Part shown: in pieces, positions 7,789-15,950 of the stretch
Numbering within the stretch: position 1 is the stretch's first letter
How the letters are laid out: every line of letters begins with the position of its first letter
NCBI GenBank assembly: GCA_019424135.1
Contig: JAHYZZ010000021.1
Location: 1-45,039 of the forward strand
From: Lachnospiraceae bacterium
GTDB lineage: Bacteria > Bacillota > Clostridia > Lachnospirales > Lachnospiraceae
Length of the DNA: 45,039 bases
Direction: 5' to 3'
Notes under the pieces: generated by a model
Database searches by the model: none
Told to the model about the DNA's origin: nothing
The model's input: the letters and a program-made list of their open reading frames with translations, nothing else
Translations under genes and position numbers: made by a program

Positions 7789-9261
7789 ATGACAAAGGAA
7801 CAGATTTTGGAACAGTTAGGAACTATGCTGGATGCAGACCAGATCAATACAGATGCAGAGGACTTGTATGACGCCTCTGCAGACCGTTATAAAAAATATG
7901 CGAAGGCGAAAAAAGTATTGGATAATCCGATCCCGACTGCTATCGTATATCCTAAAAATGTGGAAGAAGTCAGAGACTTGTTGCTGTTTTGCAATGATAA
8001 CAGAATCAATGTTATTCCAAGAAGCGGAAAGACCGCTACAGAAGGAGGCTTGGAAAACTGGAAAGAACTTGCCCTTGTTATCGATGGCAAGAATTTAAAT
8101 AAGATCATCAATATTGATACCTATAATATGCAGGCAACGGTACAGTCCGGGGTGGCGCTGCAGGATCTGGAAGATGAGCTGAGAAAGATCGGCTACACCA
8201 CAGGACATTCTCCTCAGTCCAAACCGGTAGCGCAGTATGGCGGTCTGGTTGCCACACGAAGCATCGGGCAGTTCTCTACCTTATATGGTGGAATCGAAGA
8301 TATGGTAGTGGGTCTGGAATGCGTATTTCCTACCGGGCAGATCTGCCGCATCAAGAATGTGCCAAGACGTTCCGGCGGACCGGATATCCGTCACATTGCC
8401 ATTGGCAACGAGGGAACCCTTTGTTATATCACAGAAGTTACTGTGAAGATCTTTAAATATTTCCCGGAGAATAACCTGTTCTACGGATATCTGATCAAAG
8501 ATGTGGCAACTGGAATTAAGGTACTGCGTGAGGTATTTGTAAACGGATATCGTCCATCGGTAGCCCGAGTATATTCGGAAGAAGACGCTCATCAGCATTT
8601 CTATCATTTCCATGATGGAAAATGTGTACTGATCTTCATGGCTGAGGGGGCAAAACCAATTGCAGATGCCTGTGGACAGGGAATCGAGGAAGCGGTTGAG
8701 AAATTTAAAGACGGTATCATCAAGAAAGTGGACAGCGCATTGATTGAAGACTGGTTTAACCATCTGAACTGGTCTCAGAAGGATATCGATGATGAAGTAC
8801 AAGAAATGATCAATAACGACCGTCACAGTGGATATACAACAGAGATTTCCGCAAACTGGGAGACCATTCCAAAGATTTATGACAATGTTATCAACCGGAT
8901 CCGTACGGAGTTCAAGCAGGCTGATGATCTGGTAATGCTGGGTGGACATTCTTCTCACAGTTATCTGAATGGAACGAACATGTATTTCGTATATCAGTAT
9001 AATATCAACTGTGAGCCAGAAGATGAGTTCAGAATGTATCATCACCCGCTGCAGACCATTATTGTAGAAGAGACTCTGAAGCTTGGAGGATCCATGTGTC
9101 ATCATCATGGTATCGGAAAATACCGCAACCAGTGGACAAAAGAAGAGCATGGTTCTGCATACTACATGTTAGAAAAACTCAAAGAGACATTTGATCCGAA
9201 TGGAGTCATGAGCTTTGGAAATATCTTTTATCAGGAAGAAGGAGCTCATTTCCAGGAGTAG
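7789..9261 (+). CDS. ygcU: FAD-linked oxidoreductase, AGPS/GlcD-like (YgcU-like)
   Basis: 490 residues. The N-terminal half is the VAO-type FAD domain (PRSGKTATEGG near 76, then VQSGVALQDLEDEL, GHSPQSKPVAQYGGLVATRS and GNEGTLCYITEVTVKI). The C-terminal cap ends with CHHHGIGKYRNQW, His438-His440, the triple-histidine motif of alkyldihydroxyacetonephosphate synthase, then FDPNGVMSFGNIF typical of GlcD and lactate dehydrogenases. E. coli YgcU has the same mixed character. Followed directly by EtfB/EtfA, it is best read as a dehydrogenase passing electrons from its flavin to the ETF, as Ldh-EtfAB complexes do. The substrate may be a phosphorylated compound made by the kinase; unproven. Confidence 0.88.
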   Translation: MTKEQILEQLGTMLDADQINTDAEDLYDASADRYKKYAKAKKVLDNPIPTAIVYPKNVEEVRDLLLFCNDNRINVIPRSGKTATEGGLENWKELALVIDGKNLNKIINIDTYNMQATVQSGVALQDLEDELRKIGYTTGHSPQSKPVAQYGGLVATRSIGQFSTLYGGIEDMVVGLECVFPTGQICRIKNVPRRSGGPDIRHIAIGNEGTLCYITEVTVKIFKYFPENNLFYGYLIKDVATGIKVLREVFVNGYRPSVARVYSEEDAHQHFYHFHDGKCVLIFMAEGAKPIADACGQGIEEAVEKFKDGIIKKVDSALIEDWFNHLNWSQKDIDDEVQEMINNDRHSGYTTEISANWETIPKIYDNVINRIRTEFKQADDLVMLGGHSSHSYLNGTNMYFVYQYNINCEPEDEFRMYHHPLQTIIVEETLKLGGSMCHHHGIGKYRNQWTKEEHGSAYYMLEKLKETFDPNGVMSFGNIFYQEEGAHFQE

Positions 9262-9288
9262 AAGATTAAGAAAGGAACAGAGGGACGT

Positions 9289-10086
9289 ATGAAGATTATT
9301 TGTCTGATCAAATTCACACCGGATGTAGATGCATTTGAATATGATTATGAGAACAATGTGCTGATCCGTGAGAACATAAAACAGATCATCAATCCGGATG
9401 ATGCCTGTGCCCTTGGATACGCACTGGGACTAAAAAAGAAGCATCCGGAGATCTACATCGAGGTAGTGACGATGGCGCCCCTCAGCATCCGCGGCATGAT
9501 GGAAGATGTACTAAGAAGGAGGGTGGATAAGGGGACGATCCTGTCGGATCCGGCATTTGCGGGAAGTGATACACTTGCCACCAGCCTGATCATCGGGACT
9601 TACCTAAAATCGGCAGATTACGATGTGATCCTGACCGGTACGCAGACACTGGATGGGGATACGGCTCATGTGCCATCCCAGCTGGCGGAATTCCTGGGGA
9701 TCGGCCAGATGTCGGCCATCATGAAGATAGAGGAAGAATCTTTCCTGAACGGAATGCCTGTAGTTGAAGTTGACACGGAAAATTATGTAGATACTTACAA
9801 AATCACTTTCCCTGCGGTACTTGGAGTCCGCAGGGAAAGTAAATATCGTTTGCCCTTTGTGCGGTATGCGGATTTGGAAATGGACGTCAGTGACCGTCTT
9901 AAGATTGTTGATCATCAGATGCTTAGATTGGATCCGGAACATATCGGGCTGAAGGGATCGGCGACAAGAGTTGTGAAGACCTATACACAAACCTATGAGC
10001 GCAAAGAGAAGATTGTGGTGCACAACGATGAAGAAGGTATCGAGACAGTTTATAGATTTTTAAAAGAAAACGGGTATTTGAAATGA
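9289..10086 (+). CDS. etfB: Electron transfer flavoprotein beta subunit (YgcR-like)
   Basis: 265 residues, usual EtfB length. Seen: N-terminal MKIICLIKFTPD, IINPDDACALGYALGLKKK, DVILTGTQTLDGDTAHVPSQLAEFLGIGQ (the AMP/FAD-binding and recognition region of EtfB), and VVEVDTENYVDTYKITFPAVLGVRRE. EtfB pairs with EtfA to carry electrons from a flavin dehydrogenase. The stop overlaps the etfA start (ATGA), so the two are translationally coupled. Direct placement after the FAD enzyme argues for a dedicated complex. Whether it binds AMP or a second FAD (bifurcating type) cannot be settled by eye. Confidence 0.92.
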   Translation: MKIICLIKFTPDVDAFEYDYENNVLIRENIKQIINPDDACALGYALGLKKKHPEIYIEVVTMAPLSIRGMMEDVLRRRVDKGTILSDPAFAGSDTLATSLIIGTYLKSADYDVILTGTQTLDGDTAHVPSQLAEFLGIGQMSAIMKIEEESFLNGMPVVEVDTENYVDTYKITFPAVLGVRRESKYRLPFVRYADLEMDVSDRLKIVDHQMLRLDPEHIGLKGSATRVVKTYTQTYERKEKIVVHNDEEGIETVYRFLKENGYLK

Positions 10087-11021
10087 AGAAATGTTTGATT
10101 TTTCTGGAAAACCAGTATGAGAAATACTGCATAGATCTTTTGAAAACAGCAGAGGAGATGTATGGCGAGGAGTATTACAGCTGTGCGTTATCTCTGGATG
10201 CAGACACGGAATTGGCAGCAGGTGCCTTTGACGAAGTAATCAGGATTGAGGATACGAAGATCCAGAGCTATCATATGCATGCGCTGGCCGGAGTGATGAA
10301 GGAGATCCAGGAGGATTACCGGTTTGACAGTATTTTGATACTGGCCACACAGATGGGGCGGATGCTGGCGCCGTCGCTTGCTATGGGGATGCAAATCGGA
10401 CTGGTAGCAGATGTAACAAAAATCGGACATGAACAGGAAGAGATAGAAATGATACGACCGGCCTTTAGTGGAAAAATTCTGGCCGGTATCATAAATACCA
10501 GCGGGAGCACGATTATGATGAGCGTGCGTCCAGGTGTGTTTTTGTACGAGAAAGAAAAGACGAAAAATACAAAAGTATGGGGGTATCGGCCAAAGAAGTC
10601 TTATGACGTTACGGTGGAACGGATTTCCAGACAGGAAAAACCAAAATCCAGAGATATCCGTGAAAGTGAGATTCTGGTTTCCGGTGGCGGCGGCATCCTG
10701 AATGATTTTGACGTGATCGATGGACTGGCCAAAAGACTGGGCGGTATGAAATCGGCCAGTCGGCGTGTAGTGGACAGCGGGAAGGCGGACCGCAGCATTC
10801 AGGTTGGTCAGTCTGGAAAAATTGTACATCCCAGACTGTATATTGCGCTGGGAATCTGCGGTATGCTGCAGCATGTGGCAGGACTGAACCATGTGAAACA
10901 TATCATTGCGGTGAATACGAATCCAAATGCGCCGTTATGCAGTCTGGCCGATATTGTGGTAGAAGGTGACGCCCGGACTTTTGTAGAGAAAATGATAGAG
11001 CGGATTGATAGAGAGATGTAG
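10083..11021 (+). CDS. etfA: Electron transfer flavoprotein alpha subunit (YgcQ-like)
   Basis: 312 residues. The C-terminal FAD domain is clear: LVSGGGGI, then VDSGKADRSIQVGQSGKIVHPRLYI-type residues (GQSGK and HPRLY are the FAD phosphate and isoalloxazine contacts), ALGICGMLQHVAGL, and VNTNPNAPLCSLADIVVEGD. The N-terminal domain is short, as in YgcQ and other anaerobic EtfA proteins without an added ferredoxin domain. It forms the heterodimer with EtfB; the partner dehydrogenase is presumably the upstream FAD enzyme. The final electron acceptor is not visible in the window. Confidence 0.92.
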   Translation: MKKCLIFLENQYEKYCIDLLKTAEEMYGEEYYSCALSLDADTELAAGAFDEVIRIEDTKIQSYHMHALAGVMKEIQEDYRFDSILILATQMGRMLAPSLAMGMQIGLVADVTKIGHEQEEIEMIRPAFSGKILAGIINTSGSTIMMSVRPGVFLYEKEKTKNTKVWGYRPKKSYDVTVERISRQEKPKSRDIRESEILVSGGGGILNDFDVIDGLAKRLGGMKSASRRVVDSGKADRSIQVGQSGKIVHPRLYIALGICGMLQHVAGLNHVKHIIAVNTNPNAPLCSLADIVVEGDARTFVEKMIERIDREM

Positions 11022-11040
11022 TATTTGCGAGGTGAAGAAT

Positions 11041-12627
11041 ATGGAGAAAACGAAGAAAATCCGTTGGGGAGTTTTTTTGATTCCCTGGTTATTATCACTT
11101 GCGGCAATTGTGTTGAATTTTGTGAGCGGAGATTTATTTAATTCTACAGTCATGGCAGTGACGAATTTTATTCTGGAAAAATTCTCATGGCTGTTTACGG
11201 TAATGTCATTTATCTGCGTAGTATTGATTGTGATTGCTTATTTTACGCCGTTTGGCAATGTCCGAATCGGCGGAAGCAAGGCAAGACCTATGCTGAAACA
11301 GTCCAACTATGTATGGATTGTGCTTTGTACCATTATGGCAGCCGGCATTCTTTTGTGGGCATGTGCGGAGCCGATGTGTCATTATTATGCACCGCCGGCA
11401 CATGTGGAAGCGGAAACACCGGAGGCCATTACGTTCCTGATGAAGAATATTTTTCTGGAATGGACATTTACCCCTATGTGTATCTATGGAATGCCGGCTG
11501 CCTTGTTTGCATTCCTGTTTTATAATGCCAAAAAAGAATACTCCATCGGAACCATGCTTTATCCTGCTATTAAGTATGAGCGTGCAAAGAAGCTGTCGCC
11601 GGTAGTGGATATGTTATGTCTGTTCGGACTGGTCTGTGGGATGGCTGCCAGTATGGGATCTGCAGTATTTCTCGTATCGGATGGCCTGGACAGCCTGACT
11701 GGAGGAAAAATCGAGTCAAACGGGACTTCCTGGTGTATCATCGGAGTGGTTATCGTTGCAGCATTTGTCATCTCGGCGGTCTCTGGAATTACGAAGGGGA
11801 TTAGGATTTTGTCCACATTTAATTCCAGAATCTACATGGCGCTGGGGCTGTTTGTATTTGTGTTTGGTCCAACTGTTTACATACTTAGTCTGACGTTTGA
11901 AACCTTTGGCGCCTACCTGTCTGATTTTATCGGTATCTCGCTTCATATGTCTGCGGCAGACGGAGATGGATGGGCCTACTGGTGGCCGGTGTTCTACTGG
12001 TGTAACTGGATGGCATGGATGGCGGTAACTTCCACCTTTCTGGGAAGGATTTCCAAAGGATATACCATCAAAGAAATTATCCGGGTATGTGTCGTGTTTC
12101 CATCTCTGTTTTCCGTTGCATGGCTGGGCCTGTTTTCCTCATCCAGCCTGTATTATGAACTGCATGGTGCAGGAATCAATCAGGCGATGACTGAGATCGG
12201 TACAGCGGCGGCAACTTATGAGACGTTGAAGCAGATGCCGATTCCTGTGATCACCATATCGGTCTTCCTTTTGATTGTACTGGTATCTTTTGTAACGGCA
12301 TCTGATTCCAATACCAATGCGATGTCAGGGCTTTGCATGGGCGGACTGACTACAGAAGACCAGGAATCTCCAATGTGGCTGAAAATCGTGTGGGGCACTA
12401 CAATCGGAGTGATGTGTATTATCTTTATGCTGGCGTTTCAATCCACGGACAGCCTGAAGTATTTATCCAATCTGGGAGGATTTCCCATCGTATTTTTGGT
12501 CATTCTGATTTCGATTTCGTTTATAAAGGTTATGATAAATCCGAAAAAATACGATACCTTCCAGGAGGATTACGATGAAAATGGAAGACCCATACCATCC
12601 AGGAGGCTGGAAGCGGAAGAGGTCTGA
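11041..12627 (+). CDS. BCCT-family transporter
   Basis: 528 residues with about 12 membrane segments, from the ATG at 11041 six bases after GAGGTG. BCCT proteins move betaine, choline, carnitine and similar zwitterions. Seen: family blocks WACAEPMCHYYAPP (101-120 region), EWTFTPMCIYG around 140-150, and FYWCNWMAWMAVTSTFLGRISKGYTIKE from about 319. Aligned from memory to BetP, the tryptophan box is only partly kept: Trp141, Tyr149, Trp323 and Trp326 remain, but Met146 and Asn322 replace box tryptophans, and the glycine-rich stretch of segment 3 is poor. The cargo may therefore not be a trimethylammonium compound. It is the sixth gene of the SDR operon, a gene I do not recall in the E. coli cluster. 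Confidence 0.88.
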   Translation: MEKTKKIRWGVFLIPWLLSLAAIVLNFVSGDLFNSTVMAVTNFILEKFSWLFTVMSFICVVLIVIAYFTPFGNVRIGGSKARPMLKQSNYVWIVLCTIMAAGILLWACAEPMCHYYAPPAHVEAETPEAITFLMKNIFLEWTFTPMCIYGMPAALFAFLFYNAKKEYSIGTMLYPAIKYERAKKLSPVVDMLCLFGLVCGMAASMGSAVFLVSDGLDSLTGGKIESNGTSWCIIGVVIVAAFVISAVSGITKGIRILSTFNSRIYMALGLFVFVFGPTVYILSLTFETFGAYLSDFIGISLHMSAADGDGWAYWWPVFYWCNWMAWMAVTSTFLGRISKGYTIKEIIRVCVVFPSLFSVAWLGLFSSSSLYYELHGAGINQAMTEIGTAAATYETLKQMPIPVITISVFLLIVLVSFVTASDSNTNAMSGLCMGGLTTEDQESPMWLKIVWGTTIGVMCIIFMLAFQSTDSLKYLSNLGGFPIVFLVILISISFIKVMINPKKYDTFQEDYDENGRPIPSRRLEAEEV

Positions 12628-12653
12628 CAACATAAAGTTCCGAAGCAGAATGG

Positions 12654-13154
12654 GTGAGTGATGTGCGTAAAAAATTGGAATTTGAGTATCAATTGAAATA
12701 TGAAGAAAGTTACGAAACCTTTTATCTTCTTAGTATGAAAGGGGGAAAACAGGCAAGAAATATCCTTGCTGTTATCTTGACAGTTATTGCGGTGGCAATG
12801 CTATTGCTGTATTACCAGGACAGCAGCCGGATTCATTACTTTTTCATTGCCATTCTAGATATTGCGCTGCTCTATTATCTGATCTATGTACCGGTTCTGA
12901 AGGCAAAAAAGGGCGCCAAGAAAGTCAGCCGGCAGAGAGGGATCTATCGAATCGAATTGACGGATGATGGAAAGATTCGAAGTGGAAAAGAATGTATTCC
13001 CATTCGAGGAGATAAAGATGCTCGAGTGATAGAAACAGAAAGGATTTTTGCCATCCGGCCAGATCGGATTCACACATTCTGTCTTCCTAAACGGATTCTA
13101 AGAGAAGAAGAAATAGATCAAGTCCGGAAGATTTTGAAGGAGAAGGAGGATTAA
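12654..13154 (+). CDS. Small membrane protein, YcxB-like
   Basis: 166 residues starting at a GTG at 12654, 26 bp after the BCCT gene, with only a weak ribosome site, so it is probably co-transcribed. Two hydrophobic segments (about 37-53 and 60-78) are followed by a soluble tail containing IELTDDGKIRSGKECIPIRGDKDARVIETERIFAI. This two-helix plus beta-rich tail layout is that of YcxB-like/DUF-type proteins of unknown function. It is the last gene before a strong terminator. No catalytic motif seen. Confidence 0.65.
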   Translation: MSDVRKKLEFEYQLKYEESYETFYLLSMKGGKQARNILAVILTVIAVAMLLLYYQDSSRIHYFFIAILDIALLYYLIYVPVLKAKKGAKKVSRQRGIYRIELTDDGKIRSGKECIPIRGDKDARVIETERIFAIRPDRIHTFCLPKRILREEEIDQVRKILKEKED

Positions 13155-13170
13155 ACCTCCTTCTTTTTTT
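13142..13170 (+). terminator. Intrinsic terminator of the SDR-ETF operon
   Basis: Perfect 8-bp stem GAAGGAGG / CCTCCTTC (13142-13149, 13156-13163) with a six-base loop and a run of T. It overlaps the stop codon region of the YcxB-like gene and closes the operon. Confidence 0.9.
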
Positions 13171-13222
13171 CGATTTTTGTCGTAATTTGTCAAACGAATA
13201 GACACTCTACTTTGTTCTCTTA

Positions 13223-13231
13223 TGTTATAGT
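13223..13231 (+). promoter_or_regulatory. Extended -10 promoter of the 138-residue gene
   Basis: TGTTATAGT (13223-13231) is an extended -10 element (TG-n-TATAGT), about 68 bp before the start codon. No good -35 is visible at 17 bp, as often with extended -10 promoters. Confidence 0.5.
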
Positions 13232-13298
13232 AGTCTTAGAGCTATCAATGGTGTTGTGATGTGAATGCTTTGAGAGAAGAATATAAGGAACGATCAAG

Positions 13299-13715
13299 AT
13301 GAAAAGAAAAGAATATCTTATTTTATGTCCCATATTAGTATTGCTTCTGTTTTCGCGCTATGTTCAGAAGCATAAAGAAGGAGAACCAGATGTCATTAGC
13401 AGTATGCAAATCAATCTGGATGAAGTACGGATTGTTGTTGCCAATAGAGATCTGATTGAAGATAAAGAAGAGTTTGCCAGACTTCTTATCCAAAAATGCA
13501 GGGATGATTCGTTTCAATCTGTTAAATTATCAACAGATTATGGATATGCTACAAGTCTAAAGCTCAGGGTTTATCTATGGGAGAGGCAGATAGAGGGACA
13601 AGAGCCGGTAATGATAGTGGAATATATACCTGTTGAATGGGGACAACAGTATGATATTGTTCATGATCCGGAAAAGTTCCAGCTGTATATTGATGGAGAA
13701 TTGATTGAGGAATGA
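13299..13715 (+). CDS. Hypothetical membrane-anchored or exported protein
   Basis: 138 residues that I do not recognise. Residues 6-20 (YLILCPILVLLLFSR) form one hydrophobic segment after a MKRKE start, so it is a signal anchor or uncleaved signal peptide; there is no lipobox. The rest is soluble, with alternating charged and hydrophobic residues that suggest a small beta-rich domain. It is a single-gene unit with its own promoter and a very strong terminator. The start follows AAGGAA. Confidence 0.6.
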   Translation: MKRKEYLILCPILVLLLFSRYVQKHKEGEPDVISSMQINLDEVRIVVANRDLIEDKEEFARLLIQKCRDDSFQSVKLSTDYGYATSLKLRVYLWERQIEGQEPVMIVEYIPVEWGQQYDIVHDPEKFQLYIDGELIEE

Positions 13716-13722
13716 AATTCTT

Positions 13723-13773
13723 AAGCCCTTGAGGGAATCGCCGATGGCAGCGGCGATTCCCTCAAGGGCTTTT
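13723..13773. terminator. Strong intrinsic terminator, 21-bp perfect stem
   Basis: Arms 13723-13743 and 13751-13771 are perfect inverted repeats around a seven-base loop. The stem begins AAGCCC and ends GGGCTT followed by TT. It isolates the hypothetical gene from the amidohydrolase promoter. Confidence 0.9.
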
Positions 13774-13831
13774 ATGATATCTTTTGTAGGTTTTCCCGTG
13801 TTTTATATATAGATTTCATATATGGCTATAT

Positions 13832-13937
13832 TTAATAAATATTTCACAATCATGATAAATTATCATATAATTTAGACATAATATAAAATTATTCGAGTAA
13901 TTTAGACTATTTCCATGGATATACAATATGTTTAGAT
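13832..13937 (+). promoter_or_regulatory. Amidohydrolase promoter with three TTTAGA boxes at 30-bp steps
   Basis: Candidate promoter TTCACA (13843-13848), 17-bp spacer, TATAAT (13866-13871). Downstream, TTTAGAC at 13871 and 13901 and TTTAGAT at 13931 are spaced exactly 30 bp apart, overlapping the start site and leader. The block begins with TTAATAAATATTT (13832-13844) and TCATGATAAA (13850-13859), both shared in reverse orientation with the adh spacer. It looks like an operator array; the binding protein is unknown. Confidence 0.55.
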
Positions 13938-13966
13938 AATTTAACTGCAAAAAGGAGGTATATAGA

Positions 13967-15229
13967 ATGAGTGATAGCAAATTGATCAAGTGTGGGAAAC
14001 TGTTTGATGGTGTTCAGGAGACTCTGCAGCCGGATATGGAGATTTTGGTAGAAGGGAATCGGATTGCTGCTGTAGGAAAGGATCTTACCTGTAAAGAAGG
14101 AACGGAAGTGATCGACCTGACGGAGTGTACAGTTACTCCAGGCATGATCGATGCCCATGTGCACAGTCAATATATCGACTGGCCTACCCGAAACCACGAT
14201 ATTGTTTATCGGGGAGCTGCATGGAAGAGTATGTGCCACCTATATAATGCGAGAGAATGTTTATATCGTGGTTTTACAACGATCCGTTCCATTGGAAATT
14301 CAACTTATGAAGCCAGAGGAAGTCTTGCAGCCCGCGAGATGATCGACCTTGGACTATTCCCAGGAGCCAGGATGGTAGTAACGCCTCATTATATGGCAGA
14401 TGTGGGAAGCCATGGAGATCATTCTCAATACCTTCGGACGAATCCGGATCTTGCGGAAGCCTTTGCCAAGATGACACCTACCATTGGGACAGGAGTGGAT
14501 TTCTTCCGTCATGCAGTCCGCAATGAGATTAAGATGGGAGCAGACTTTATTAAGATCATGATCAATGGCGGCTTTAGTACCCCAAATGATACCCCCGACG
14601 ATCAGCAGTTAAGTGATGAGGAGATTCAGGTGATCATTGATACAGCCCACGCCCTGGGAAGGACGGTGACTGCGCATATCTATAACTCTGAACAAATGAA
14701 AAAGGTGGCCTTAATGGGCATCGACGGGATGGAGCACGGTTCTTTAATTACAGAAGATACGGCAAGAGTGATGGAAGAACGAGATATTTATCTGGTGCCG
14801 ACCTTCTGCCCATATGATGACATCATCAACTTAAATGAAGAATCTCTGAAGAAGAAGACACCTCAGTTCCAGAAGAAGCTGCGTCAGTATTCGGAAAGAC
14901 TGAAAGCCGGCCGTGAGACGATCATCAACAGCAAGATCCGTCTAGGGTATGGTACGGATTTTGTGGCAGTACATAATGCCTATGAGAACGGCTATGAATA
15001 TGAATCCTGGCTGAATTCAGGCATTAATCCATTCCGTGCCCTGAAAGCTGCCACCAGTGTTAATGCCAAAATCCTGGGACTGGAAGATCTGATCGGAAGT
15101 ATAGAACCAGGAAAAGCGGCGGATATCTCTGCCTGGAAGAGAGATCTTTTGACAGATCCCAAAGCGTTATTGGACTGCGCATTTGTCATGAAGGAAGGAA
15201 CGGTTTATCCAACCATTAAAGTAGAGTAA
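13967..15229 (+). CDS. Metal-dependent amidohydrolase (imidazolonepropionase/prolidase-like)
   Basis: 420 residues, an amidohydrolase-superfamily TIM barrel with a binuclear metal centre. Seen: His64 and His66 (DAHVHS), Lys196 (FIKIM, probably carboxylated), His237 (TAHIY), His257 (MEHGS) and Asp331 (YGTDF), plus the flanking beta-sandwich pieces LIKCGKLFDG and GKAADISAW. This is the pattern of imidazolonepropionase-like hydrolases and Xaa-Pro/Xaa-Arg dipeptidases. AAGGAGG lies well placed before the ATG. It is followed by a YjiH/YjiG-like membrane pair, much as E. coli iadA (isoaspartyl dipeptidase) lies by yjiG/yjiH, so a dipeptide or N-acyl amino acid substrate is a reasonable guess. Confidence 0.88.
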   Translation: MSDSKLIKCGKLFDGVQETLQPDMEILVEGNRIAAVGKDLTCKEGTEVIDLTECTVTPGMIDAHVHSQYIDWPTRNHDIVYRGAAWKSMCHLYNARECLYRGFTTIRSIGNSTYEARGSLAAREMIDLGLFPGARMVVTPHYMADVGSHGDHSQYLRTNPDLAEAFAKMTPTIGTGVDFFRHAVRNEIKMGADFIKIMINGGFSTPNDTPDDQQLSDEEIQVIIDTAHALGRTVTAHIYNSEQMKKVALMGIDGMEHGSLITEDTARVMEERDIYLVPTFCPYDDIINLNEESLKKKTPQFQKKLRQYSERLKAGRETIINSKIRLGYGTDFVAVHNAYENGYEYESWLNSGINPFRALKAATSVNAKILGLEDLIGSIEPGKAADISAWKRDLLTDPKALLDCAFVMKEGTVYPTIKVE

Positions 15230-15281
15230 AAAAATCAGGATAAGGAACTTTCAGTTCAGATATAAAGAAAGGAAATTACAT

Positions 15282-15950
15282 ATGGAGAATGAAGGGAAAA
15301 AATATAGCGAACAAGTGACCGTCCGCTGGTATGGTTATATTGTTTTGATTCTTACAATCCTATTTTTCTCAGGGATCTTTTCCTCTGCTGAGGGACCGAT
15401 TAAAGCGCTGGATTTTACCAATATTTCGGGCTCATTTGGATCTCTTGGGGAGATTGCGGAAGATGCAGGAACCCTTGCGGCTGATTTCAGAGGGACAGGC
15501 GGAAGTGGTGCAAGAGATGCCTGGCTTTTTGCCCTGACTCTTGTACCTGCAGTCATGCTTGCCCTTGGAGTGGTGAAGGTAGTGGAATTTTTGGATGGCC
15601 TTCGGGCAGCTCAAAAGTTGCTGACGCCTCTTTTGATGCCGTTGATGGGGATTCCAGGAATCTGCGGACTGACTTTGATCGCCAGTCTCCAGTCTACAGA
15701 TGCAGGAGCGTCTATGACGGCGGAACTGGCACAGGAAGGAATGATTGATGAGAAGCAGAAGACCATTTTTGCCTGTTTCCAATTTTCTGCAGGCGCTACG
15801 TTGACAAATTATCTGTCCTCATGTGCGGCTCTGTTCCCGTTTTTATCAGTGCCAATCATCATACCTTTGGTCGTTGTGTTTGTGTTTAAGATATTTGGCG
15901 CAAATATGACAAGGATCTATCTGAACAAATTGTGTAAGGGGGAGATCTGA
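15282..15950 (+). CDS. Nucleoside-recognition (Gate) domain membrane protein, YjiH-like
   Basis: 222 residues with about four or five hydrophobic segments and the Gate-domain pattern ALGVVKVVEFLDGLRAAQKLLTPLLMPLMGIPG then SLQSTDAGASMTAELAQEG. The GIPG and TDAG turns are typical of the nucleoside-recognition/SpmA-YjiH fold. Such proteins occur as two-gene pairs in the membrane and are suspected transporters, but the cargo is not established. It overlaps the next gene by one base (TGATG), so the two are coupled. It lies 52 bp after the amidohydrolase and is likely in its operon. Confidence 0.8.
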   Translation: MENEGKKYSEQVTVRWYGYIVLILTILFFSGIFSSAEGPIKALDFTNISGSFGSLGEIAEDAGTLAADFRGTGGSGARDAWLFALTLVPAVMLALGVVKVVEFLDGLRAAQKLLTPLLMPLMGIPGICGLTLIASLQSTDAGASMTAELAQEGMIDEKQKTIFACFQFSAGATLTNYLSSCAALFPFLSVPIIIPLVVVFVFKIFGANMTRIYLNKLCKGEI

